A DNA stretch of 64,000 nt from Reticulitermes lucifugus (Eukaryota; Arthropoda; Insecta; Blattodea; Rhinotermitidae): the NCBI GenBank assembly GCA_026260175.1, contig JAKCWW010000871.1, positions 1 to 64,000 on the forward strand. Reading direction: 5' to 3'. This document shows, one piece after another, positions 49,301 to 60,369 of the stretch. Both the position numbers and the translations under genes were made by a program. Positions within the stretch are counted from its first letter, which is position 1; each line of letters opens with the position of its first letter. Below the pieces are notes generated by a model that saw only the letters and a list, made by a program, of their open reading frames with translations, made no database searches and was not told the origin of the DNA.

Positions 49301-50693
49301 ATATATTGCACTGTGACTATACTTTAAGAAAACATTTTCTGCATTACTGTCTTAATAAATTGTTCTTTAAGGTCGCAATATTGCAGCAGAAACGTTAATG
49401 CCTGGCTGAGCCAGACTGGGTTTGAGCTTGCTAGTAAAAGAGGACGAGTCAGGCCACATTGCTTGATTTATGTGCTGCGATTTACACCTAAAACACTTCA
49501 TACCCTTGCAGATAAATGGGCCGTGGAAAAGGTTTCATCAGGGGTAATTTCCGGGACACAAATCGCGCGATGAAATATGTCGGGGGCCCAGAGCAATCTA
49601 TATCCGGACGGTCACATTGGCGCCTGTATTTTGGTGTCAATATGCACTGATATGTTCCATCATCATTTCTAAAATTAAAGTACTCTCATAGGCCTATTTA
49701 TTTTCAAGGTTATTTATGTCTGAATTTTATTATGTATCTGAGGAAAGATTAACGTTTAAGGTCTGAACATTTAATATATGCAATAATAGGTGTAAACGTA
49801 CATGTCTACGTTTCCCTCACACAGTAGAGAAGTAGTTCTTTATGTGTTCCACGTGATTCTTTTACAAGATAGCGAGTTTTTACCTTTCCAACCTTATGTG
49901 TTAGTCTTTTTAATGGAGACAAACTGTGTTCTCTGTGAGGTGGATCTGAATATTTTTATGTGATGTAAATTAATTTTAGTCTTTGAAATGGTAATGAATA
50001 CTTTCATTTATAAAAAGTTTGACAAATGTTGCACAAATAGGCCTATCTACACAAAGAAAAAGATTGAAAATCTGCAACAGAATTTGCAGGATTAACTCTT
50101 ACGGATGGTTCCAAGTAGAACAGCTCGAAGATTTGTGAACTATAACTCACTACCACAGGAACCTTTGACGACCAAGAAGAAGAGGGACGACGTTTTATGA
50201 ATATTTATACAAAATCGGTGCATTTGTTTATAGCTGTCTTGATGATGATGATGATTTTAATGACGACAATGACAATGATGATAATGTGAGAGCAAGTTTT
50301 GTAAAATGCATGTTTCTGTATTGTTCATTTAGATTCTACTCTTTATTACGGTCAGTAACAATCGAGGTTCTGATAAGATACAGGGAACTCATGTCTCTCA
50401 GTTTAGCGTCAGATTGGCATGGAGTAATAATTGACAGGGCAACGCCGAAATAGGCTTATTATAAGACAACAAGCAAATTTGCCGCTTGTCCAAAACAAAC
50501 CCTCCTTTGCCCTGCCGTGTGTTTGAAATCGAGCGTCTTTCCACTTGATCTAGGACACAGACAAAATTATCCTCCTGATACATAAAGACGTTGTAATTTA
50601 GAAAGAATTTGTAAAACTGTGCATATGAATATCGAGGAGTGAAGAATAGATCCATTCGTTCTTAAAATCGACACAAGTTACAGTTCAGCTCTG
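43376..50693. other. No recognisable gene (7.3 kb)
   Basis: The longest feature-poor stretch of the window. Frames of 65-107 codons occur (for example 43318-43641) but none shows a domain. A GATGATGATGATGAT run lies at 50241-50255. No member of the SINE, LINE, F or hammerhead families was noticed. Confidence 0.45.
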
Positions 50694-50705
50694 CCCCCCC
50701 CCCCC
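50694..50705 (+). repeat. Poly-C run (12 C)
   Basis: Twelve consecutive Cs in AT-rich surroundings; the length may be uncertain in the assembly. Confidence 0.95.
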
Positions 50706-52973
50706 AACTGCTTTATCCCTAAGAAAAGCGCTGTCGGTACCAATTCGTGGCAAGGCTGGTGGACCCCACAGCCAGTCTGGTAGCTCGTGGGAAAAGAGAA
50801 TTCTCTTGTAATGTATTCACGTAATGTAGTTAACGCTTTTTTCGATATATGCCCTTAAAGTAATAATTAAAAAATAAAACATCAACTAAATTTAAAATAA
50901 CTGTCAATTTACAACAAAAATTAGTGAACTGACGGTTATTTCTAATTTAGTTCATAACTAACTTTTGAAGTGAAGCCGTCTAAGATTATTATCAGTTTAC
51001 ACCGCACGTTCCACGTGGTGCTGGTGCAGTAAGATTTATGAGAGATATTTCAGCTAATAAAATATTTAGTAAATAGAGAGGAATGTATAACGAAAAAATG
51101 CAAAACAAGTGAGCGTAATTATTTGTAGTACAGAGCTCCATTTTGTTTTTGTTTTTTGTGAATCTGTACATTCGTGACGCACAGATAAAGCACGGAAACT
51201 TGTGGCCATGCGGAAGGGACCGGCGCCGCAGTAAATTAAACGCAAGCTGCTTGCTCCAATCCCATTAAATTAATGTCACTTCTGAAACACCTAGCGGCCA
51301 TTTTGTGTCAGGCTTTCTGTGCTATGTCCACTGAGTTACAATAAAATAAAAAAGAACCTTTCGAATAAATGTAACGTATAAATGGAATTCAGTCCGTGCT
51401 GTGTTTGCTTTATGCCTTATCTAAGCAGTTTCAATGTTCCGTTTTCATTTACTTTTAGATTATTTTTATTTCAACGGTTACATATTATATGAAGCCTGTA
51501 CCATGTGATAAGCTACATATGTGTTTCTAATGTTCAGCTACCGAGAATACACGTGCATAGTTTTGAGTGAAGCAAATGTGGGTTGGACAACTACAACCTG
51601 TAACACTGCACAGTTCAAGCTTTTATCATGTCTGTATGTGACATAACAATATGATATCGATATATTTCCCTGCAGGCGATCTATTTATTAGCTTTTGTAC
51701 AAGTACACAGAATAGAATGCCATATATCCACTTTTCACCACAAAGAAACAATAGCTTCCAGCCGTTCTTCGATATTAGTACCTACGATTGTCAGAGCACT
51801 CTGTATGGTTGTGAAAAAGCTTACACAAATACATTTAATTTGTTCCAGCGAAACCTTTGTAAACCTAATGACAAATGAACTCTTTCTGTATGAAGGTTTT
51901 GTGGTGATTGTAATAACAATTATAGCTTGTTTTCGTGTAACACGGGTGTACTCGTGTACCCCCTGGCAGTTTTATTTCGTGGGAAACTTTTCGTAAATCG
52001 AAGAATTTATTCAACCGATCATATGTCAGAAATTTCTTTCGGATTCTTCAGCTGATACTTTTCAATAGTGGATTTACTGGTTGTTGCATAGCACAAGACA
52101 TGGGACTTTGAAGGTGAAATGTCACACACAAAGCATACGATGTAATACGAGAAGAAGATATATGCATTGGCGTACATGAAGTGAAAGATGTATAATTTTT
52201 ATATAATATTATTGAAACTCGGGAAAGAAAAGAAGTAACTTGGTTTTAAAATTTTGTACCAATGAGGAAAATTGTGACATATGAAGGAACGTGACACAGA
52301 GTGTGAAGCCGTTATATACAGAAATTAAAGGCCAGAGAGTTTCTAGTAAGTGTAAGTGGACGACATTGAATTGGTACGTGGTTTTATGAATAGAAGCAAT
52401 ATATTTTAACCAGTCCCCTTATAGAGTTTCATTTCATTAAAATAGTGTTTCAAATTAATATTATACACGTTCGATTGGAATATAATAGTGTGAGAATCAG
52501 CTTATCGCCTGGTCACTAGCTATGCAGGACGACACAGAATTATGCAGCTCTTGGACTTATATTAATTGCCCTAGCTCTGTTGACTCGGTATCACAAATTC
52601 GCTTATTCTCAGTGGCTTAGGCTTCTTGACAACAAAAGGGATAATAAATTCAGGATGGCATGAAGAAACCACGGTAAAGTTTTTTCAAGTCTTTATTGCG
52701 TAAGATTTTAAAGAGACTTATGTGACTCTGATCCGAGACACCCAATAACTTTCTAACAGGATAGGTTAAAGCCATCATTAGAAAATAATTCTCTATTATA
52801 GGACTGAAATAGGAGGGTTTGTTTGTGGCTGAACTTCGGTATGAATATGGCATAACTGTCACATGTTCGAAGATAAACCAATTATTATCAACAAATCTTT
52901 GACAATTGATCTACCGTACATTTATTCTCTGACGAATTTCATAAATTATGGGCCTGAACTATAGTGACTTTTA
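50706..52973. other. No recognisable feature
   Basis: AT-rich sequence; overlapping frames at 51651-51996 are unsupported. Confidence 0.45.
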
Positions 52974-53030
52974 ATGGTAGCTCAGCCGTAGAGCAAACGT
53001 ACGCGTTGTGCTTCGATCTTACGTTGACGG
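52974..53030 (+). other. tRNA-like relic (A box good, B box poor)
   Basis: GGTAGCTCAGCCGTAGAGC closely resembles a tRNA D-arm. The B-box place reads TGCTTCGATCT and no acceptor stem pairs, so this is a relic of a tRNA or SINE head, not a working tRNA gene. Confidence 0.35.
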
Positions 53031-54082
53031 GATAATGATAAGAATATTCGACATTTTGCCGTGTTATCAAAAACATATAATGTGAGCTTTTATACAAAAC
53101 TTAAATCACGAAACTTAAGCACGATGGTTTATGAAAATAAAAGTTTGTGAAATTCACGACTTATGGTCTCAGATTAGGTGACCTCTCTAACCAACAGCCT
53201 GTTCTAAGCTTTGTCTTTCAAGACAAGAGAAAGACAGTTGTTTGTCAGGAAGCTTAGTTGTTAGCAATGAAAATATTTCTGAATATCTAGCTGTTCACTT
53301 TCTTCAAAACGGTGTTATTCCTCTTTCAGATGAATTACATAAAATGGACATGGCACTACTTGTATCCCTTGTACGTGTTTCCATAGCGGGATGGGGTAAT
53401 ATAAATATATCTGCAAACAACATTAAGTTTTGTTATAGCATTTTAAAAATTATTAAGGAATTGGGAACAAGAGTAAAAGAAATAGTCTCTTTCTTTGTGC
53501 CATTGTTATGAAACACAGATAAAGACAACAGAATGTTGTTACGTCCTTAAAATTTAACATCGGCTACTCTTACGGTTCTCGTGAGTGAATTACAGGCATG
53601 TAGAAGAAAGACCGCATTTACATAATTATTAAACTTTTAACATATTCTTACACATTACACGACCAGAGAAGTTAGAACAATTTTTTTGACCATGAATTTC
53701 ACGCTTTAGAAGCTGTAATGCTAATTTCACTCATGGCAGCTGGCCTAAGCTCCGTCGAACCTAAGTTCCTTTGTTGCTCTTCCGTTCCGAGAAACGTTTC
53801 GTTTTTATAAACTAATTAAGAGATCTTAAGCGTCTGTTTTTTGTTGATAATGAGGAAAGACAAATTACAAGCCTGAAAACAGCGTTGGAATGTGTACCAA
53901 CCCTAATGGAGGATACTTGTTCCATTGTAGCTTTGCACTTCTGTAAGGGCCAAGCTCTTATTTCCGATTCCTTTGGTATGATACTTTTGATAATATCGCC
54001 AGATAAATTACAGAGTCAGCGCTGATTGATATTAGTATGCGATTCTCACAGCCAGGTTGAAGATGGACTAGTCTAGAACTAA
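53031..54082. other. No recognisable feature
   Basis: AT-rich sequence with one 89-codon frame (53242-53511) of unknown kind. Confidence 0.4.
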
Positions 54083-54322
54083 TGTGTATAGCGTAGTTGG
54101 TATAGCGACTCGCTACGAGCTGGACGGTCCGGGGATCGAATCCCGGTGGAGGCGAGATTTACAGCATCCATCCAGACCGGCCCTGGGGCCTACCCAGCCT
54201 CCTGTACAAAGGGTACCGGGTCATTCCTGGGGGTAAAGCGGTCGAGGCTTGGGGCTGACCACCCACCCCCATCTAGCGCCGAGGGGCCTTCATGGCCTAT
54301 TCTAGGGTGAACTTTACTTTTA
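54083..54322 (+). mobile_element. SINE B copy 2 (complete-looking)
   Basis: A-box-like TAGCGTAGTTGG at 54089-54100, B box GGGATCGAATCCC at 54132-54144, body CAGACCGGCCCTGGGGCC, GGTACCGGGTCATTCCTGGG, GCGCCGAGGGGCC, and the CTTCATGGCC...TTCTAGGGTGAACTTTACTTTT end. It aligns on both sides of the gap in the copy at 41962. A convincing target-site duplication was not found. Confidence 0.9.
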
Positions 54323-54386
54323 TAATAATGTACTTATATAACCAACATTTATTGCACAAAAGTATAACTAAATAAACTTATCACTT

Positions 54387-54430
54387 AACCCTACATATGT
54401 TTCGGTCCAAATGGGCCATCATCAGGGTTT
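54387..54430 (-). ncRNA. Hammerhead-type ribozyme motif
   Basis: Minus strand: AAACC, CTGATGA (54425-54419), U, helix II GGCCC with GGACC (one C-A mismatch), GAAAC, ATAT, GTA, then GGGTT. Stem I pairs as 2+2 bp around a G-A mismatch. The core residues are complete. It is somewhat more decayed than its partner at 54930. Confidence 0.65.
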
Positions 54431-54929
54431 GCTAGTTTTCAAGCTTTCACTTGTGTTCTTCCTTTGGTATTGTTAAGACATGTGATGTGAGTTTTTGCTG
54501 GTACCATGGTTAGAACACTGAAACACTATGCACTACACTTATTTATTGGTGTTGTGGTAGGTTGTCGTATCATAGGGAGTAAAAAGCTGCCGGGCGGTTG
54601 ACCGTGGATGAAGTCGAACTAGAGTCCTGTTGTTGTGTCGCGTTGTGACGGAAGTGGTGTTACCTGCGATTTTGTAGTATTGTTTAGTCGTTGTCATTGC
54701 AGGTTGGGCGGGTTTTCCTGCGTCCTTGTATTACCTTTATACTTGAACTTTACAAACATCTGTGTTGCCTTTTACAGACATAATGTGTAATAAGTGGACG
54801 AATAATATCTGCACTTAAATATTAACTTTACACAAATCTTCACATTATATCTACCGTGCATTTTGATAATAATTCACAATTTTTCAAAAAACCAACAAAT
54901 GCACTATATTATCAAGTATTGTTCAATAT

Positions 54930-54972
54930 CCCCTACTTATGTTTCGGCTCCAGTTGAACCATCTTCAGGGGG
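54930..54972 (-). ncRNA. Hammerhead-type ribozyme motif (best stem I)
   Basis: Minus strand: CCCC, CTGAAGA (54968-54962), U, helix II GGUUC with GAGCC (5 bp, one G-U), GAAAC, ATAA, GTA, then GGGG pairing with CCCC. The core and both short helices are intact. The predicted cleavage is between 54934 and 54933 on the minus strand. Confidence 0.75.
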
Positions 54973-54985
54973 TCAAGGTTACATT

Positions 54986-57350
54986 CATATTACATTCATT
55001 AGTTATTCTGTTGATATACTATATATACACCACAATACAAAGACAAGTTGACTTTATATTGTGGTTTTACTGTTTTGATTATGATACAGTGATAAATATT
55101 ATGTTCACTGACGTGTAAAATTTTAGTGATTTGTATTTGTGACAAAGGATGTTGATGTCCGAAGGGAAAAAAGTGGTGGGGTAGTTAATATATTTTACTC
55201 TTGCATGAATGCTGATACTCTCACATCCTACATCTGTAGGAACTACACTCATAGCTAATTTCATACAGACCTATTCCGTGAAGGATTTCATTTTCCAAGA
55301 ATTCTTCCCCAAAAAATCCTTTAGCACAGATTTTTTTTCCTCTTTAGTGCTCGGTATGTAGTAAACAGCACTCGCCTTACATTTATACCTTATTAATATT
55401 ATGTAACCGGTGTAAACCAGAAGGTTCCTTGTTATGCATAAATATACATGAGTTGCTTTATTTCTAAAGAGCTGCAACATTATTCTGCCCAATTAGTTTT
55501 CTTAATAACAAGGCAATATTTTCATCATCGCACATAAAATCGACAGTAGCTTGCTTGCTTTATATTGTAATATGTCCTTTAAAGGGAGTCGATATTTTGG
55601 CCGAGTTTCCCCGTTTTTCCTTTCTTACTGTTTGTTACCTTTAAGTCTTACTTTGAGGCAGACATGTCAGCTATGAGATACAGCACTTTGTTCGGCTCCG
55701 TAATCTGAAAGATAATATTCCACAGCAAGCGACATGAAGAGAACTGTTCGTGAATATTTCAGCGGGAGTGTTCATGATTGTGCAAAGTTGGCAGCCATGA
55801 ATCTTTGTTGTCAAAGTAACATCATCGATCACTAGGTTGGCTGCATTGTAAGGAAGTGACACGTGAACACAGACCAAAATGCGTATTGTTCCATCAATGT
55901 ATTATAACCACAGAGGCAGATCTGCTAAGCTGTGGAAGGAGGGCAACGTTCACAAAGGCTTTATGTAACGCTGTTTGTGTGGAGTATGTTTCATTAAGAA
56001 GGCAAGGGAATTGATGTTTAGTGACAAATTTAAAAAGCCCCCCAAAAAATACAGTCGGAAGGAAAATAAGGTAAACCCATACCTACAATAGCAAATTTAC
56101 TTGTAAGTAACAAATATGAGAAGATAGAAGGCAATTAAGGGAAATAAATGCATAGATATTCATCATTGGTAGGCTAGTACTGCAGCAGAACTTCCTTATG
56201 TGTCTTATCTCTGCAGTACTATAACAATACCCGACGTCGTCATTGAGATGCTAACCCTGTTTCTTTGTATTCGGGAGGTCCCCGTTTCAAATGTCAGTAC
56301 GTAAGCCAGATAACCTGAAACATTTTCTTGCTTTCCTCACACCCTCCACCCAAATTACGTGACAGCGTTTCACATTAGGCTAGGACAGCTCCCTTCTATG
56401 TAACTTCCAATTAACTATTCAGTAATCATCATCTCATTTGACACTGTAGGCTACATAACGTGACTATTGAAATCGTTGCTAAATAAGCCACAAATATTAT
56501 AAGTATTTCAACCTGGGTCAAGTGACATTATGTAGCAGTAATTGTACAAAAAAGCTTTTACTAGTCCTTCAGGAGTCATGGCCACTTTATTTTATGTAGT
56601 CATTCGTGCAATTTATCCACTCTTTTATTAAATTTTTCAAACTTCATGGCCTATAGCAATATTGGATTCTCAATCGTACCGTCATAAAACTGAACCTTCC
56701 AGTAGTATACAAAACGTATTATAGGTTGAAAGGCAGTTCGTTACAAAGATCTGTGTTGCAGTATCTGCTTTGTAGATTACAAATACTGAATTACGCAGCA
56801 ACATTCACCTCTACGCGTGTAAGCCTAAAACAGTCACAAAATGGTTTACAGGTGACACAGACGCGCATTGTGATTGCAGTGTCTTATATGGGTGACTAAT
56901 TTTTAACAGTAAGTTATAACATATAATTTCAGATTTTGTAAATCTCTTATTATAGTTCAATGAATTCCTCATTCGTAATTACTTTCCTTCTTAAGTCCCT
57001 CTGCGTGGCCAAATTCCTGTTGCTTTATGCAGCGTTAACTGAAAGATTTCTAATTTTGAAGCAAGAATGCACCGGTTCTTCTTCTGAAACCGGGTGTTAC
57101 ACAAAAGAAGGATGTTTCTTTGTTACCTGAGACTCTCTTAACTGCGTCTTCAAAAAAGGACTCTGCTCCATGGAGTTAGTTACTATTTGGTGCAAGGGAT
57201 TCTTATGTACGAGTATGTACGTGAATGTGTGTGTGTCTATTTACTTGCGGAAAAGATTCAAGAGAGCACTCAAGCAAACTTGATTAAGCGTTACATGTTT
57301 AACTTCATATATTAGTGTGTAAAATTCTGAGAGGATTAACCGTGTTAATT
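54986..57350. other. No recognisable gene
   Basis: AT-rich sequence with short frames only. Near 56275-56295 GTCCCCGTTTCAAATGTC is faintly B-box-like; I do not call it. Confidence 0.4.
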
Positions 57351-57534
57351 GTGGCCGTGCCATGGCTCAGGCGGTTAGTAGCCGGCCTATCACCGCGGAG
57401 GCACGGGTTCGATCCCGGTTCAGTCCATGTGGGATTTATGGTTGACAAATTGGCACTGGGACAGGTTTATCCCCGCGTACTTTGGTTTTTCCCTGTCAAT
57501 TTCATTCCACCGGTGATGCATTACTTGGAAAAAA
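57351..57534 (+). mobile_element. SINE D copy 2 (tRNA-like head well preserved)
   Basis: A box TGGCTCAGGCGG at 57363-57374 and B box GGTTCGATCCC at 57406-57416, both close to canonical pol III signals. The body is TGGGATTTATGGTTGACAAA, CGCGTACTTTGGTTTTTCC and GTCAATTTCATTCCACC, matching the split copy at 16031-16525. It ends after TTGGAAAAAA and lacks the GCGTCGTTAAATAA tail of copy 1, so it is 3'-truncated or a shorter subfamily. The 74-codon frame here is part of the SINE. Confidence 0.9.
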
Positions 57535-57827
57535 CTTAACATCTTTCTCTTCATCTTCATCATAGGGTTGCATAATAAGTTTTAAGGCTGCGGTGCGTCC
57601 GTAGCTTCTGCTGCGGGTCCCTTCTCAAAAAAAAAGAAAAATGATGTTGATTTTTCACATTGAGAAAGCATAGCACGGTCTTTTTAGACAAAGACTCAAA
57701 ATAATACAGTAATTATCATAAAATTCGCACGCCTCCTATTGAATGGGTAGCAGGGACCCTTTACCCATGGCTAAAGTGACCGGAGCCTGAGGCTAACCAT
57801 TCAAATCTATCTAGTAATGAGAGTAAT

Positions 57828-58360
57828 AAGACCGGCAATGTACGTATAACCGTAACATTGAGGCGCATTCACGTAACCATTGTTGCAGTGGAAAAGCAAT
57901 AGTATTACATATTCTGAGTGTGTGTCTGTAGCCCTGTTTATCCAGCATGCAAAGCGCATACGCCGTATTATACTGCCACCTGTGACCTGTCTGGCTCCAC
58001 CATATTTTTCCACATTATCTCATAAACGGCACGATTTTCTGAAAAAAAGTTATTGAACATAAAATATGTGTTTTGATTTTCTCTACAAACGTCGACTGAA
58101 ATATTTCTCATTCTAAGAAGGGTTCAGGAGATATTATAATAACTGTACACAGGTCTTCACGGAAAGTGCTTGTTATTCTTGTCGGATTTTAATGAAACTT
58201 GAATTTCCTCAACAGATTTACGAAAAATTCTCAAATATCAAATTTCCTGAAAATCCGTCCAGTGGGAGCCGAGTTCTTGTATGCGGGCCGACAGACAGAC
58301 GAACAGACAGACATGAAGAAGCTAATAGTCGCCTTGTCACAATTTTGCGAACACGCTTAA
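57828..58360 (-). mobile_element. Repeat family F, copy 3 (reverse)
   Basis: Reverse-oriented and nearly full length. Plus-strand landmarks in order are GCAATGTACGTATAACCGTA, AAGCGCATACGCCGTATTAT, ATAAACGGCACGATTTTCTG, AAATATGTGTTTTGATTTTC, GTCCAGTGGGAGCCGAGTTC, GACAGACATGAAGAAGCTAA and TTTTGCGAACACGCTT. The NRF-1-type site has one substitution (GCGCATACGCC at 57954-57964). Confidence 0.85.
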
Positions 58361-60240
58361 AATGAATAGACCTATTTTTCTACTTCCCCCATACGCCTTC
58401 ACGGCAGGCGCAGGGAAAAATTTGCCGTTACATAAATTTTGCAATCGATATGCAAGAATAATCACTCTGTGCTTAATAAACAAACGTGTTTATAAATAAA
58501 GAAACGCTGGAAGAAAATTCTGAACTGACGTTGACATGAAAGGTGGATATACAATAAAGGTACAGGGGACACAGGGATGACTGACAAACGCTCAACGTGT
58601 GCCAGTCGCATAATTCGTTAGTGGCCTTCGGCAAATAAGAATTTTCTCAATAATAATAATAACATTAATAATAATAATAATAATAAACTAACATAAATTT
58701 TAAGGTAGCATAATGTGGATATTAGTTTCATTATAACTTGTATCGGCACTGCAAATGTCTGTGGGAGACAGAATTTAATAAAGTGGATATTTTGGATTTA
58801 TTTTAAACGCTAGATATAATGACGCATATTTTACAGTAGGCGCCTTATATTCAGGAAACATAAAATATTCGGTAAATTTAGGTAAACTGCCGCAGAAATG
58901 CTAAAAAATGTCTTATTTCAATATTATGACATTAGTTTATACATCGCGCTAATAGTTAAAGAAACTTTCCATCTTTCCTTAGCCTGCGTTGTTCTCCTAC
59001 AAAATGAAATAACCTACTCTTTGCAATCTTCATTTTCCGATGTTCATACGAATGACACAGAAATGTATAAACATAATATGAATGTATCACTATTGCAATA
59101 TCTTAATGTTGCTGGCTTCGAGAAATTAACCTCGCCTTAACCTGCTTAAATTCATGTATGTCAGACCTATTTTTACATCGACAGATTAGGAAGAAAATAC
59201 CGTTTCAGAATTTAAGTTGTATCTAATTTATTTAAATTCATCACAAATTCTGTCAGGTGTTAGAATATCTCGAAGAATATGCTTTGATGTGTTTGGTAAT
59301 TTAAAGTAACATGGCAGCCATTGTGGAATATCTTACTATTCAAAGTCCCTGTTTCATATTAAGATATTTTGTTTCCATTGTACGTACTTCCAACAATTAA
59401 ATGCTGATTGCTTCTGAATGCCTTCATATTTGAGAAATATTTTCTTTTGGAGTCTTGTGTTATCACGTTTCTGGGAAAACGAAACAATTCTGTGCAATTT
59501 GTTTTCTTTTTCAGCGCAATGTAGCTGTCGTACTTGAGAAGCAGAATTAAGCCCGGGGGGGGCGCCTTTGGGATTGCATCCCTCGGGAGAAAAGGGGAAG
59601 ATAGATGAAGAAACGTAAGAGGGAAGACGGCAAAAAAAAGGGTAATTGAATCTGCATGGAGGTGGAGTGACGTCACCTGAGCTTAACGTTCATCACGTGA
59701 CAGACTGGAGTGATAATGTAGATTCGATTACAACTGACCGGCATTCGTGTACCTGAGTCTCAGATATATAGCTTCCCGTCTTCTTCTGTTGATGCTTCTA
59801 TTCACGTATCTTCCCATCCTGCAATTCTCTTAGCCCCTATTCAGATTTCTGTTCACTTTGTTCTCGTGGCTTGCCATTCTCCAGGTTTATGTATGTGTAT
59901 CTTATTCCATTCATCAATTCTCTGGTAGCTTTCATGAGCTACTTCCTCTAACCTGCTCCAATTCAGTGGCCAGTCTCAAATCGGCAGTTGATAGGACTCC
60001 GTGGACAGGATATTGGTTCCTCAAAGGAAAACACAACAAAGTAAACATGAACAAACACTATATACGTGTCTGGAACAGGTTTCGAAACCACGATTGAATT
60101 TTACCAAGGTGCTAACCCCGAAAGAGCGTACTTTCCCACTGTCGAAGGACCAATGCGCTTCAACCATTAGTTTACAAATAAAATATGCAGGCCAATTTTG
60201 TGATCAATTTTGATACGTTCTTTCCAGGAATTTGCATAGG
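58361..60240. other. No recognisable gene
   Basis: This stretch contains the (AAT)n run at 58650-58686 and a GC-rich blip (CCCGGGGGGGGCGCC near 59552). Frames at 59359-59676 and 59858-60213 have no recognised domain. Confidence 0.4.
58650..58686. repeat. (AAT)n microsatellite, interrupted
   Basis: About 11 AAT units with one AACATT interruption. Confidence 0.93.
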
Positions 60241-60369
60241 CATAATGTAGAGACCCCGTCCGACTGTCTAGTAGCCTACCTGAGTTGCTGACTCTCCGTG
60301 CGCCATAAGTAGAGACCCCGTTCGCTGTCTAGTAGCCTACCTGAGTTGCTAACTCTCCGTGCGCCATAA
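60241..60369 (+). repeat. Two-copy tandem duplication, 63- and 61-bp units
   Basis: Unit 1 (60241-60303) and unit 2 (60304-60364) share GTAGAGACCCCG, CTGTCTAGTAGCCTACCTGA and ACTCTCCGTGCGC with only a handful of differences. The start of a third unit (CATAAT) follows. The unit contains the 8-bp palindrome-like TAGCCTAC but no frame conserved between copies. Confidence 0.9.

Larger units (their letters stand above)
54335..54985 (-). mobile_element. Retrozyme-like / Penelope-like unit with two same-strand hammerheads
   Basis: Two hammerhead motifs lie on the minus strand with predicted cleavage sites 542 nt apart (between 54933 and 54934, and between 54391 and 54392). The sequence on the plus-strand left side of each motif is similar: an ACCAACA..T..GCAC block, then an AT-rich stretch leading to a run of C and TAC. 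This suggests short diverged direct repeats as in retrozymes or Penelope-like pseudo-LTRs. The middle part has no recognisable coding frame. Confidence 0.5.

Noticed and set aside
52035-52070. CTGAAGAATCCGAAAG on the minus strand as a further hammerhead
   Set aside because: Only four bases separate the two core-like blocks, so no helix II can form and GAAA is followed by G rather than C.
57351-57430. Functional tRNA gene at the good A and B boxes
   Set aside because: Acceptor and anticodon stems do not fold as a tRNA, and the sequence continues into a SINE body shared with 16031-16525.
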